64,000 nt of DNA from Cylindrotheca closterium (taxonomy: Eukaryota > Bacillariophyta > Bacillariophyceae > Bacillariales > Bacillariaceae), in assembly GCA_933822405.4 (NCBI GenBank), contig CAKOGP040002480.1:46010-110009 (forward strand), read 5' to 3'. The translations under genes were made by a program, and so were the position numbers. Position 1 is the first letter of the stretch; every line of letters begins with the position of its first letter. The notes beneath the pieces are model-generated. The model was not told the origin of the DNA, did not search any database, and worked only from the letters and a program-made list of their open reading frames with translations. Below are positions 10,655 through 23,073 of this stretch, piece after piece.

Positions 10655-13600
10655 CTACGCCGACACAATATTGTCGATCTGAAACCCTTCTGAATCCTCA
10701 GCTTGGCTGGACGACACTATGCTCACATCATCTAGCCTCGATTGTCGCACTTTTTCAGAATGCCTCTTCCGTTTTGACATGAGTTGGTAGCTTGTCGTAA
10801 CTACTCTTGAAAGGGCGAAAAAACCAGTCACCATGCTACTTGATACAGACAAGAAGACGGGATTCGTTTTCCAAAGTGGAAGGGTGGCGGTGAAGAGCAG
10901 CAGGACTGTCTTACAAATGGCGGAAACAACGAAAAGCAGCGAGACACTAAAGTCCTCGTGCTTGCAAAATGTGAATCCGCTGCGTCCACTTTCTGAACTG
11001 CTGTGTGACATGTGAATAAGCTCCAGCGAAAACAGTACAACTGTCAATGTTATACAGTGGAGTGTGCCTACTGCAGAATCAGCAATGTCATAAGGGACTT
11101 GGTTGAAATCTTTCAAGATGGCTTCAAGGAAAATCCTCAGACTGACTCCGAACTGTGGTCGACAACAAATGTCAGCCCAACTGTTTATTGATGAAATGAC
11201 AGCTGACACAAGTAACAAACACTCACCGCAATTAATGTCATTGAAAAAAGTTGTACGCAGACTGAGTAGAACAATCCGTTGGATGTCCCTCGTAATAACT
11301 ACAGTGATCAGACCAAAGAGAACGACGTGTGAGGAGACAGTGAGCACCCGTCTGCAGAAAAGAAGGCACTGCTAGCGACTCACAGCATGGCGAGAAGGTT
11401 TTCGAGGATCCGATTCGTGCTTCAAAAAGTGAAGTGTGGTGACAGTGACAACACCTGTAATGGAAAAGGGCGATAGTGAGAGACCTCTGAAACCCAAAGT
11501 TGATACTGTATTTTGACTTGGGATCAATTGCAGCAAAAGGACGCAAATAAGGCGTAAAACTCAAGCCAAATATATTCTCCGCTGGACGAGCAATTCGCAA
11601 CAAATCGAACATACCTATTGTCGTGACAATGTAATAGTCGACGGATTCGATGGTCTCCACAATCAAGAGTGCCAAGACATTTTCTCCAATCATAAGCATG
11701 ACCCATTCCCCATACCGCTGAATGAGAAATTCAATATTGTGGGGGACAAATCGATTTTGAAAATCTACAATTTTCTTGCTTCGATTGTGATATTGCATGA
11801 TCCCAATTTGAGTGCAGATGCGCAACAAGTAAGAGGCGCAACAGAGTGTCAACGGAAGATCGGCAAGTCGCCAAAGATGATTCTCTTTTGGCTCTGTTTC
11901 AGTGGCAACGTCTGACCAGAAAAAGATTGCTGCAAGAATAGTCGCAATGACGTAGGGTGTCTCAAAGATTGCATTCTGGATCATTTTCCGTCGCGTAACT
12001 GTTTGAATGGCCCTTCTATCGCCCTTGGCGTATAAGAAAAGTTCCATATTGACGAGGAACGAAAAAATGGAATCCACAGAGAGAGAGAACGTGAATACGC
12101 CCATTTCGATTGACTTTGGGTCGGCGAAAAGATCGAGTGATTTGATATGTAAGACAGCAAATCCAATTACAAAGATGCGGGCAATATCAAACATTTGATG
12201 AGCATGATCATTGACGCTATACCTTGCCTGGTACTTTGTTTTGTGTTCCCAGGAGTTGAATAGCGGTCCAAAACATCCAACAAAGTATATTACGCCTCGA
12301 ACAACGTTTGCTGGTTTTTGCAAAACGCCTACCACCATGTTTCCCAAGTTGGCAGCCATGGAAACAAAGAATAAATCAAAGAAGAGGTCTCCCCAATTGA
12401 CGTGAGGAAGAACTTGCTTGGCAGCCCATCGTTGTCGCTGATTTGGTCTGCAGTAGAAGGGAGTTCTTACATCTTGATCTTTATCGACATCGAAGTCGTC
12501 CAAGTCCCTTTCAGTTTCGTCGTCGTCATCATTAACATTGTCCAGAAATTCAAACCAATCCGCATTCTGGGCCAGATGTGTAACGCCCTGCGTGGACGCC
12601 ACACGGCGACTATCCCTTGGCCGAGAGGATGCCCGAAACGACATGCTAAATTCCGAGCTTTTTTCGTAGGATGGCCGAGCTGCGATGCTTTTGGAGGGCA
12701 TGGCAACCTCAAGAAGGTTTTCTTCTTCTTCTTCTTCTTCTTCAGATTCGTCCACATTCCAAGTATTGTCGAACCGCCTGACGGATTGCATCTGTTGCAT
12801 TTTCAAATAGTCCTGAAAGTTTTGCACTTTCATTTGTGGCGCTTTATTCCTTTGACTATGTATTCTTCTCAAATTACCCCGACCCGCCATTTGGCGGCCA
12901 CCGGCATTCGATTTGTTTATTCTCATGGATGCGGCCATGGATGGCCTATTCAGTGTTGGTCTCGCTAGCGTAGGTCTCGGAGGAGGACCCGACAATGAAG
13001 GCCTCGATTTTGGTTCAGATCGCGACGGTCCTGCGGAGTATAGACCTGCCATACCAACATGCCGCCGTCGATTCCCAATTTTTCTCAGTGAAGTCAGGGT
13101 ATCTCCGTTTTCTGAAACTTGGCTTTCGTGAGAGTTATCATCGTCGTCATCAGCTACGTTTTCCGGGCTGGCGCGGGTATCGCTAATGTCGGGACTGGTG
13201 GTTTGCGAATCTGAAGTTGAGCCAGCAACATCTTGGACGGTTGTATCTTCATCGTCGTTAAGTGGAACATCCAAGCGGCTTCGACTTAGGCTGATGGTTT
13301 TTATTTTCGCCAAGGCCCTCTTTTGACGAGTGGGTGTTAGTCGTTTGATGAGACCAGCACTAGGACTAAGACTCTTGAACAATGCTTTCTTGGGACTTTT
13401 GTTGTCCTTTGTGTCTGTTTCACCTACCAAAGTCCTGCGGCCACTCCCATCTCCCTCGTCGTTTGCTGTGTCGTCAGCACCATCAGATTTTTCCTCTTTC
13501 TTTTCGACTTCGATCTCGTCTCCATGGTCGGTCTTTTTTCCCACTTCAATCTCGCCCCCATGGTCTGTTTTCTTTTCTACTTCAATCTCTCCGTAGTCCA

Positions 13601-13964
13601 TTTTCTTTTCCACTTGAGTCTCGTCTCCATAGTCACATTTCCTTTGGACTTGTGGTTGTCCATAGTCCATTTCCTTTCCCGTCTCCAAGTCATATTTCGT
13701 TTCTAGTTCAATCTCATCTCCGTAGTCCGTCTTCTTTTCCACTTGTATTGCTCCATAGGCTACCTCCATTTCATACTTCTTGCCCACTTCAATCTCTTCA
13801 CATTCCGTCGTCTGTTTTTGGACCTCTATTTCCATTTCATTTGCGTCAATTGGATAGTATTTCTTTTCGACCTCAATCTCCCCGAAATCCATCCTTGCTG
13901 TGAGAATACGATGCTTTGTTTGCTTTGTCTTTTGATATTGCTGTTGATGTAGGGATGGTTGCAT
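10655..13964 (-). CDS. LtrA-like (low temperature requirement A) membrane protein with an in-frame TAG
   Basis: The clear coding exon is 13964-11615, starting at the first in-frame ATG. The open frame further upstream has no ATG and is microsatellite-like. The first about 400 residues are acidic, built from degenerate repeats around EIEVEKKTDYG/H, then low-complexity basic and E-rich stretches. The LtrA domain follows with VNWGDLFFDLFFVSM and RYGEWVMLMIGENVLAL, equivalent to the ELFFDLxFVF and GESVLA motifs, and several membrane helices. A GT-AG intron (11614-11455) joins to 11454. From there the frame stays coding-like to the stop at 10655, with four or five more hydrophobic helices, but is broken by one TAG at 11372-11374 (codon 811). 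The TAG lies inside a 15-nt GT...AG segment (11383-11369) whose removal would keep frame. Options are a nonsense allele, an error, readthrough or a 15-nt intron. LtrA function is poorly known. Confidence 0.75.
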
Positions 13965-14950
13965 CGGAGTACCCGAAGCGTGATTGTGATTGTGAAAAGT
14001 ACGAGCAGTATGTATCAATAAAACCTGCAGTATTGATATTGGTATTGGTATTGGTATTGGTATTGATATTCCTGCAGAATTAATTGCAATCAATTATTAA
14101 CACTGCTTGTTGTTGTTTTGCAGTCTTCTTCCTCCAGCTCTTACGACTCGAACACCAACCAGCAAGCACAAGGGAGAACTGCAATCTGCTGAAGCAAATG
14201 ATAATGGTTCTATGGGTGCTGGCTTCCTGATGGCTGATGGCTGATGCCTGCTATTGATGGAAGAGGCTTGTTGCAACGCGCCTCAGTTGCTGCCACAGAA
14301 ACAAAATAGGAACTGTCGTTCAGATTTATTATTTTTCCACTGTTCATGTGAACTTGCTTGGACCCTCTCTTCCGTTTCCGACCACTCCGATCGTTGGAAA
14401 TTGCCAAAAACGACCAAAAACCATCCAAAATCATAGAAAAAGAAATTTCCTTAAAATCGGAAGCAAGGCGTTCCGCTTACATCATCCAAATTGAGGGAAA
14501 AAAATAACGGCAGTTGGAACGATTGGAAATTGGAATATCGACGGAGGCGAGAATCCGTCGAACAGTTTTGAAACGCTCAGTACATATTTTAATTTAATTT
14601 AATTTAATACCAGCTATAATGCCACTGTATTTTAATGCAGTATTGGAACTGTTTAAATTCAAGATTCAATGTCGAGACATTTACAGTGTATTGACAAGGA
14701 AGCTCTGGTCGTGAGTACCTGATACTGTATCCGCAAGAAAGATCAAGAAGGATGACAATTGGACACTTGCCCCAATGCGAATGAATGAGCGAATGAGTGA
14801 ATGGGTGGTCGTTGCTACCTCTTGATGTAGATGTATACGTGTGCCTACAGTACTCTATGACCAGCAGCTGACCATCTTTGCACGGGTATTCACATGAACA
14901 TCCGATCCAAGTCCACCAGTAAAGTTGGAATCAATCTTCCGCAACAACCG

Positions 14951-14983
<33 letters not shown>

Positions 14984-15808
14984 CACCTGGACGAGCGAGA
15001 CTTGAACAATAAGGATGTTCCCGATGGCTTGTCGAACAACGACTACAGTCTCTATAGTGGGTACGCCTTTTCCTCTGTCGGGGACTGGGGTCCAATTCGA
15101 TGAATGCTCGACGAGGTGCTCGACGAGGTGCTCGACGAGGAACTCTACGCTCATTCAGCCAGGTACACTTGCACCACGCACAGTACCAGGTGCTGTATGC
15201 TCTACCGTTGCTTCCAAAAGAAACAACAAAAGAACGCCCAAATTAGAAGACACTTTCTGCAGGAGCAACGCTGTAGAAAAAGACAAAGCAAGGAATTCCC
15301 TTCTATACATATTGTATAGTAGGAGGACTATCTTGAATTCCTCATGAGAACTACTATCATACAAATAGCTACTGTATAGGATTTAGGCCATCATACAAGT
15401 ACAAAGTTGAAAGTGGGTTCTTTCTTTTACATCTGAGTAGACCGTACCGGTACCGGGTACCGGTGCGAGTACCTGGTGCTATACTACCGGTACAAACATG
15501 CTCCGATTTTCAATTTCAGATTGGAAGTCCTACCGGTACTGTACGAATAGCTTTGTCCGTTTGGTTTCTCATGACGGACGGACAGAGCGGACGTGTCGGA
15601 CATGACGACTGACTCATACGATAGGTACAATCGCACCGGATTACGTACCAAACATGATTGATGATGATCATCATCAAACGCTAATCCAAATCTCAAATCG
15701 ATCAACAAAGCCTATTTTATCCTTCAACTACCAGGTAACACTAACCTCTAGTTGACATTGCAGCAATAACAAAAGCGGAACGCTAGAAGTATCTTTTGAC
15801 ATCATAGA
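13965..15808. other. 1.8-kb spacer with microsatellites, no recognised gene
   Basis: Contains a TATTGG hexamer tract (about 14035-14070) next to the LtrA start, TTTAA repeats at 14588-14605, an AATC tract at about 14953-14985, three copies of the 12-mer CTCGACGAGGTG at 15104-15136, and a cluster of TACCGGTA words at 15440-15495. Short open frames here have no domain signal. Confidence 0.5.
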
Positions 15809-17469
15809 ATGAATCATCCAAGTGGTCCCAACGACACTCTTGCTTCCAGCAATAGCACCTATGGTGTCAGTATCAGCCCTCTCCCGCACACCAATCTGGC
15901 ACCCTTACTACCACCCAACAACAACGTCAATAACGCGAGCAACGCCATGTCAGAAACGTCCTCCGTCAAGAACTGCAACAACAAACGTCCTTTAGTTTCC
16001 AATGCCAGTGCCAGTTCTAGAACCACCAAGACTACTACAAAGACTACCAAAACTACCAATCACAATGGGGAACCACTCAGTGAAAAGAAACTCCGACGAT
16101 TGGAGAAGAATCGCCTCAGTGCCAGAGAATGCCGACGTCGTAAGAGGGAGGCAACAGAGAATTTGCAGCGTCAAATTAATGTTTTGGAAGGAGAGAATCT
16201 CAGATTGCGACTCCAATTGCAGGTAAGCAAAAGCTATTCTATTGAACTGTACTGCACTGCACTGCATTGCACTGCACTGCACTGCATTGCACTGTACTGT
16301 ACTGCACTGCATTGCACTGCACTGCACTGCACTGTACTTTACCGTACTGTACTGTACTTTACTGTACTGTACTGTACTTTACTGTACTTTACTGTACCGT
16401 ACCGTACTGTTTGCACAATGCTCTCTTGATAGATTTATTGTTTCTGTTGAAACAGCCATGCTCACAATCAATATATCATACATCATGCATCACACTCGAT
16501 TGCTTCAAAACGAATACTGTACTGTAGGTTGGAGAAGAAGCTGAAGCCAGCAACCAACAGGAACAGAAGAAAATGATGGAGTCCTTGGATTCTCTACTTA
16601 AGAGTGGGGCTTCCGAATCTGAGATTTATGCTTCCATTGAAGAGTACAAGGAAAAGTTTGCGGATTATGGAAGGGATAGGCGCTCGGCCATTGAATTTCA
16701 CTTGAGAAATGTGGAAAGATTGCTATTGCCCACCCAAACCACCAATGTATTGGTCAAGACTCTGCAAATGAGTAACCATGTGCACGAAATGAGTACGAGT
16801 ACCAACGCAAGCGATGATAATGGCAATGACAACAACAACGACAATGACAACGATAACGATGCAACTACTGTCAACGTGAATGCACCAGTATCTGGAGGCG
16901 GCGAAAGCAATCCTGTGGCTCCAGGGTCGTCGGAACAATCAACAGAAGCTCCACGACTACAGGACATGGAACCAACTATCGCATCATCCGAGATTGAAGC
17001 CACACAACAGTCTCTGCCCTTTTCCGATATGAAATCCTTGTTCAATCACTTGGTCGAATTATTGGAAGTGACCCCAAACCAAGCTGCTGCCCTAAAGGAT
17101 TCCCGCCTTGTTGCACAAGAAATGGACGAATGCCTAAAGAATAGTTTGAACGTACTGGGCGAACTACGAAACCGTCTGTTGCAATGCGGGGATTCTCTCG
17201 AGTCAGAATTCAACACCATTCGGACAATTCTAACTCCAACTCAGGCAGCCAAGTTTTTGGTATGGGTGGCCAACAATAAGGCTTGTATGCACATGCTAAA
17301 TGAATTGTGGGATCGGGTGTATTTGCAACAAACTGATGACAATGGCACCAATAATAACAATAACACTGCTACTGCAGGAATGGAAGCGTCGTCCAGTGGC
17401 ACTGACTTGTCCGCTGGCAACGTAGCGGCGGAAACGACAACTGGAAGTGCCAATGCTTCGCCTAGATGA
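15809..17469 (+). CDS. bZIP transcription factor with C-terminal helical module
   Basis: Two exons (15809-16222, 16528-17469), phase 0, give about 451 residues. The first about 85 residues are Asn/Ser/Thr-rich. Residues about 92-112 form the basic region, with the diagnostic N-x7-R (Asn101, Arg109) inside EKNRLSARECRRRKRE. A leucine zipper follows (about 113-145) and the intron falls inside it. After the zipper come a coiled acidic segment and a low-complexity Asn/Asp run (about 230-260). The conserved-looking C-terminal module (about 310-415) contains LTPTQAAKFLVWVANNK, a pattern I associate with the C-terminal regions of other stramenopile bZIP proteins and loosely with TGA/DOG1-like modules; that link is from memory. 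Expected role: sequence-specific nuclear DNA binding as a dimer. Targets cannot be read from the sequence. Confidence 0.9.
16243..16412. repeat. ACTGC/ACTGT pentanucleotide microsatellite inside the bZIP intron
   Basis: A 170-bp run of the 5-mers ACTGC, ATTGC, ACTGT and ACTTT that fills over half of the 305-bp intron (16223-16527). The 5' part is richer in ACTGC and the 3' part in ACTGT/ACTTT, as in an array with directional divergence. CTGTAC and GTAC words near the acceptor could offer alternative splice sites. Confidence 0.85.
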
Positions 17470-17644
17470 TGCAAAATTGAATTGGCTATGTTCAATCAAT
17501 CCTTTTCTATTTTGGAAGGTTGGTTTGAAAAATATCTCGTATCATATATAATACTGTAGCTTTGGCATCCCAATGAATGAATGAATGAATCCATACAATG
17601 TTTCAGTTTTTCTTGAGCTTGTCTAGTTCGCTCCAATATGACGC

Positions 17645-18656
17645 TTAATCTTCCTCATCTGCACCTGCATCAGGCTTTCGCTCCAAAGTCAAGACAACAT
17701 GACAGCTCAGGCTCCTCAATTCTCCTACACTGTCAACTTTTTCATGCGTTCGGGCCTTGATGTTGACCCTACCGGGTTCCGTATGAAGTAATCGGACAAT
17801 GTTCTCTTTCATGGCGGGTTTGAATCCAGCTACTTTGGGACGTTCCAGAATGAGGGTGACATCGCAGTTTCCCAATTGGTAACCATACTGATCCATCACT
17901 TTGTAAGCATGTTCCATGAATTTGGAGGAATCACATCCCTTCCAGCGGGGATCCGTGTCTTGAAAGACTTGGCCAATGTCTGGCAAGGTGAGGGCTCCAA
18001 AAATGGCATCGACAATGGAATGGTAAATTACATCTCCGTCAGAATGGGCAATGAGACCAAGTTGGGTTTCGTAAATGCCGCCAGCTTGTACATATTGACC
18101 GTCCTTGTCGGTCCACTTTTTTTTCGAAAGGACAAGAGACAAGGGTCCAAAGTGAGATTCACAAAAATTCAACGCCGGAACAACGAGCAACATCAAGATG
18201 AAACAGATGCCAAAGACTCCAGAGAAAATTCACAGATCCTCCAGAGAGCCTCAGAGCTTTACCAAGATTGATTCGTCTCATTGGAGGATGACGTTTCATT
18301 TCCATCACCACAAGAAGGAACAAATTTATCCATCCTTTTTTCGCAAGACACATGACAAACAAACATACCTTCTGGTCCTTATGCGTGATCTCTACACCTC
18401 CAATGACAACTGGTTGGCCAGCTTCTTCTAGAGGTGCCATGCGATGAATATCAAATCCGTGTCCAATTCGAATGCTTAAAGGTGCGATTTCGTAGCTCGG
18501 ATTCAGCAAGTCATCGGTTGTGGAGGTGGCATCATCAGTAGTGGATGCTTGAAGTCCTGTAGAAAGCTGACTGCTGGTGATTGAGGTAGCCACAAAGCCT
18601 TGAATTGGAAGTGCCAAAAGGGCGGTCAATAGGGAGGTTCGAAGGATTTGCAACAT
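17645..18656 (-). CDS. ispF: 2-C-methyl-D-erythritol 2,4-cyclodiphosphate synthase, plastid
   Basis: Two exons (18656-18369 and 18115-17645) give about 252 residues. IspF converts CDP-methylerythritol 2-phosphate into the cyclic diphosphate of the plastid MEP isoprenoid pathway. The N-terminus is a signal peptide followed by IQGFVATS, resembling the A-F site used for import into complex plastids. The enzyme domain begins about residue 60. It has GHGFDIHR (metal-binding Asp and His), AHSDGDVIYHSIVDAIFGA, DTDPRWKG and NCDVTLILERPK, and ends with the strand IKARTHEKVDSVG. The second exon starts at TGG in WTDKDG after an AAAAAAAAG acceptor. This gives phase 0 and places a short insert between the first strand and the AHSDGD motif. 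A slightly more upstream acceptor is possible. The enzyme acts as a trimer with zinc at the Asp/His site. Confidence 0.92.
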
Positions 18657-19350
18657 TTACTGTATTATACTAAGAATACAATGAAATGAACTGTTATGAC
18701 GTTGTCGTGCAAAGTGGTTGGAAAGCGTCGCTAAAAAGATGTGAATTAAAAAATCTTGGATATCAGACTGTGGTAAAAGACGAGACTTTTATTTCCTCTT
18801 TGTCAATGATACCGGTATACCGGTATGAGATTATTGTTGTGGTTGTTGTGGTTGTTGTTATTGCGTGCCAAGTGGAACGTCACCCATCGATTACCCCCTA
18901 TTTTCAATTCCGATTCATAATTCCCCAATTGTAGCTGCTAGGTACTATAGTAAGGGTACGGTATCGTTTCATACGGTAGTACCTGGTACAGTACTCGTAT
19001 GGTAGACTTCAGACTCTTTCTCGCTTCCATGCTTCGGCAAATGGAGAAATCTCTAGTCATCAGGCAATCGTCGAAAGGTCGAGAAAGCCCCCTGGCTACT
19101 GTACAATATCGTAATCCTTGCAGTTGTCTGTGCAATCTAAAATCGAACCGACATGGATCACACTTCTTGTTATAACCACAAGTCAATTTGGAGCACAACT
19201 GATAAAGAAATAATGTGGGCAAAAGTCATAACCACAGAATACTGGTACATGTTGACAACAAAAAAGGTTTCAATATACATAAAATTAAAAGTAAATCAGT
19301 TTAACCCACAATAACTCAAGTATTGTGCGTGGTAGTCGGTAAGGGAGGAT
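18657..19350. other. Spacer between ispF and the NIDO/VWD gene
   Basis: About 690 bp with no convincing gene. Contains ATACCGGTATACCGGTAT at about 18809-18826, a TTGTTGTGG run (18835-18860) and several GGTACT words near 18950-19000. Confidence 0.5.
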
Positions 19351-21229
19351 TTAGAAAGCTCCAGCCATGTCCATATCTTGAGTAGCCAAGATATCATAGA
19401 CACAGTCCTTGCGATCCAAGGCATCCTTGAGTCCGGCACAGGCGGATTCCGCTTGTTCCATAGAGATGGTAGACTCTGCCAGACGTCTTCGACGTTCTCC
19501 TTGAGGATCTTCTGGGTCAATGCACTTCTTTGGGAATTGTGGCTCGGACGCCTCGCGGAAGTACTTTCCATCAGATGGAAGAACTTGCCATTCGTGTCCA
19601 AGTTCAGAGTAGTTATCAAGGACAGTGGCTCCATCACGGGCAACTGTCTTTCCGGTCTTGTAGTCGCCCAACATGCCAACAGTGTTACCAAAGGCAGCTG
19701 CAGTTGCACCTTTGAAATCAACCTTGACGAATTCCTTGAATGTGGAGAGAACAATCTTTTGTCCTGGGTATTTGCTGTTCAAGTCAATCGTGATGTAGTT
19801 CTTGTTGCTCTTGGTTCCTTCGGAGGAGATGGTAACAGGGAAACCAGCAAACTCGGTAAGTTCTCCTTGGTATTCGTAGTTGATCCAGTAGTGGACTTCC
19901 TTATCGATTCCTTCCATGGCAGAACCTTCAATCTCAAGAACATCATCGCCAATGCGGATGACAGCATTCTTGATGTAACTCCAGAAACGAACAAGCTTGG
20001 TGCGGATGTGGACATCAAGTCCCAGACCATCAGCGAACTTGTCATCCTTGGTGAGCACAAGATCGCACTGTCCGTGGTACTCGAAGTGCTCATTCTTCCA
20101 AGTTTTGAAATGTGGGTCTCCGCAAGCTCCAGAGGTGACAACTGTGGGAGTTGGTTTCTCTTGAAACACAATCTCTGGGTCAAAGCAGAACCCCTTGCCA
20201 TGCAAATACTTGACACCATTATTGAGAGAACCATATCCTCCAAAGTCTTTTGTATCTGTGCTGAAAGTTCCTAGCAAGAATTTGTTCAAGCCTACAGACC
20301 CGTTGTTAATGTCAGTAATGCCGTTAGCCGGATTGATACCAACTGTTGCAGGTTCGAAATCGTTATCTTTTACAAGAAAAGAGTCTTCAGAGGTTGTAGC
20401 CCACTCCATCTGACAGTAGCAGAAGCAGATCTTGGGATCAGCCGAACGGAAATCAGAGAGGACCACCTGGAAGCTGTTGACCTTGGGTTCAGCTGCATCT
20501 CCTCCAAACTTCGCCACTTCTTTCCAAGTGACAACAAACTTGGAGCCTTGGCCGTTCTCATCCAGGACAGTCTTGAAATAGACGTTACCGTCAACCTTGC
20601 CTCCGGAGATGTCAACATCAGACCAGAAGGGAGCGATCATATTCCACTGTGATTCTAAAGTTCCACCATCGATGGCAAACCCGGTTGGTCTGTTAAAGCC
20701 CAGACCACCTCCGAAAGAAAGATTTCCGTTGTCATTGATAAAGATATAGGATTTACTTTCATCTGTAGAAGGAGCCGCGTTATATGCAGAAATTGCCGCT
20801 GTGGAGTCATCAAGGTAACTTGTGCCAAACCAATCAAATACGATTCCAGTATTTGTCTCTTGAGGTTGATCGTCCAGTTTGGGAAGTTTAGACCAGCCGC
20901 TTCCTGCCAAGTCGACGCAACCTTGCTCAGCAAAATGAATCTCCTCATCTTCGTGGATTGCGTGTAAAGGCTTCGAGTATGGAATAGGATTGAACGAATG
21001 AACGAATGAACGATTGAACGAACGAATGAATGAATGGATGGATAGATAGAAGTTGAAGGTGTTAGTGTACGGTAAGCATCATTATTGCATGTCTTTACGA
21101 TTCTGAGCTCAGCTGAGCTCAGCTGAGCTCAACTCTAGATCAACTTACCTCGGCGAAAGCGTCTTCTCCCTGGGCTACCGGTACCTGTGCGGCAACCGAG
21201 AGTAGGAATGTGGCAAAACTCAACTTCAT
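19351..21229 (-). CDS. Secreted NIDO + von Willebrand factor D domain protein
   Basis: Exon 1 (21229-21149) encodes a 27-residue start with a signal peptide (LSFATFLLSVAAQVPVAQG). Exon 2 is placed at 20970-19351, for a total near 566 residues; an acceptor about 25-40 bp further in is an alternative. Residues about 70-280 resemble a nidogen-type NIDO domain (GIVFDWFGTSYLDD, WNMIAPFWSDVDI, FVVTWKEV, FSTDTKDFGGYG). Residues about 300-490 are a VWD domain opening with CGDPHFKTW and containing YHGQCDLVL and a GNTVGMLGDY-like turn. The tail has PQGERRRRLAES, a polybasic RxL-type proprotein cleavage candidate, then a short Cys-containing helix with DRKDCVYDIL. The predicted role is extracellular matrix or adhesion; no ligand is evident. 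A truncated relative of the tail lies at 56030-56323. Confidence 0.85.
20990..21131. repeat. GAAC/GAAT tetranucleotide tract and palindromic GAGCTCAGCT tandem repeat in intron 1
   Basis: Inside intron 1 of the NIDO/VWD gene. The tract at about 20990-21045 is built from GAAC and GAAT. At about 21103-21130 there are three tandem copies of the 10-mer GAGCTCAGCT, which is nearly self-complementary and could fold into a hairpin close to the splice donor at 21148. Confidence 0.75.
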
Positions 21230-23073
21230 CTTTGCGATTGCCTTTTGAAAATTAATTGTGAGTTGGATCTCAACCTTCAGGTGATGAGAGGAAAATTCTT
21301 TTTCGGTTTGCGTTTGCAGAGTTACGTGACAAATTTGGGATTTGGATATTGCACACACGTACAGTAGGTACAATCCCTACCGTACTACACCCTGCCCACC
21401 GGTATTTGTGTTCCATCAATTGTGTACATGTGCGAAAAAAATAGCGAGAACTCTTGTTTACAATCGCGCCTACCGTAGCTGATGTCCTGCTCATAGTAGC
21501 ATAAATCCTTTCCAAAAGTACCACCAGAAATGTTTGCTGGTTAAGTGGAAAACCTCGCGGGAACGGTTCAACACTTAATGATATCTCCGTCCGGGAATCA
21601 ACTTAACGCATGTCGAAAGCTAAGACGATTATGTGTGATTCCCGAACCAGACTGATATACTTATGGCAGCATTGTTCCACATTTATGACAAGTCCTTTAC
21701 GACCAGGTTATTTATTGCCACCCAAAGGACTCTTAACTATCTCATCTTGTGCACGAGTGCTGAGGTGAAACTAGAGCATTGACAAAATCAAATTTGAAAA
21801 TAGCGCCGCGTTGACAAACTCACCGCAGGCTGTATGCAGGGACAATGGGAGAGCTGTGATCTGTGATCTGTGACCTGCGGTGCGACAACATGAAATAGTT
21901 TTACTCGTATATTATAAAATAAAATCATCTCATCTGGTTTCGTGGTTGCGGGTGGATGGAAGGACAAGGACCGACTTGAGACTTGTTAGTGCCGACTAAA
22001 ACTTTTTGAAACTTGAGACGGTGCCTTGAACATGGTTCGTACCTACGAGTGCCTACCTGGTACCAGGTACCTGGTACACATACATGCACCGGTACGGTAT
22101 TTTATTATCAGTGAATGATAAAAGTGTCAGCTGGTCACCGGTGCCAGACAAAATACGACTAACAAGACCTGAAATTTTCGAGCTTCAATTCAAGAAACCA
22201 CTCTACTGTAGCTATGCGAAAAAGCCCAAACCCTGCACTTTGAACTTGAGTGAATCATCGCCAGGCAGTCGCGAAACTAATGGCTCGGAGCAAAGCAATA
22301 GCGACGTAATCAACAACTTTTTCGATTGTCCCACTGTGGCATGCATGTCCTGGTGATGGTGTGTCAATTACAACGAAGGGTGATGCTGGCTGGGGCGGCT
22401 GTCGACCGACGATCCCTCAATTCGATGTAGTTGGGGAATGCGGAATGGCTGAATGAATGAATGAATAAATCCCCAAAGCTACTGTTGTATCTAGCTGTCG
22501 TTCCGCGCTAAAGTGTTTTGCATCTGACACTGCTCCAATCAATTGCTGGTTGACGACTCATCGTGGACTTGCTTTACAGTAACTGGATGCTGCTTGTTGC
22601 TAGCTAGTATCGTACTAGCCAGCTAGTTCCGTTGTTTCCTCTTTGACCTTCACTGTAATCGGGACTCCGATCAGCATGCCTAGTACAGTATCATGTGGCG
22701 GGTGTCATGGTGGCGTTGGTGCCGTCTCGAATCCACTGCGGCGATGGGTCGGTACTATAGGCTAGGCCTACATCGTCGTCAAAGAAGCTTTCATCAAATC
22801 GAATGCTGGTTGTTGCAAGAAAGTCTGATGTAGAAGCTTGTTCCATGGTATAGCAAAGGAGCGTACCAGTACTGGTCATCATTGGTTGGCGGGTAGTACC
22901 TGGTACTGTAGCTTTTCAAAGAAGAACGAAGAACCAAGGATTTACAGCGACGACAGTAGTGAGGAATAACAAGAGTATCCCCGCCTCAAGGGCGCTGCAC
23001 TCGGTCCGAGTCGCAACTTGTCGTCTATATGACCCAAGATCCATTGTTGGAAGCTTAAGTCGATTGCATTAGA
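21230..23073. other. Gene-poor spacer
   Basis: About 1.8 kb with no supported gene. Contains GGTACCAGGTACCTGGTAC words at 22060-22082, an AATGAATGAATGAATAAAT tract at 22450-22470 and a CTAGCTAGTATCGTACTAGCCAGCTAG inverted-repeat-like patch near 22600-22626. Open frames here are short and unremarkable. Confidence 0.4.

Noticed and set aside
11153..11226. A 74-nt GTGAGT...ACAG intron near the end of the LtrA-like gene
   Set aside because: Removing it breaks the frame at once, while the unspliced frame stays open and hydrophobic.
13382..13903. 173-codon plus-strand frame rich in Pro/Ser/Phe
   Set aside because: Antisense shadow of the EIEVEKK repeat region of the LtrA-like gene.
19378..20274. 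298-codon plus-strand frame
   Set aside because: Antisense to the NIDO/VWD exon; no domain and no splice logic of its own.
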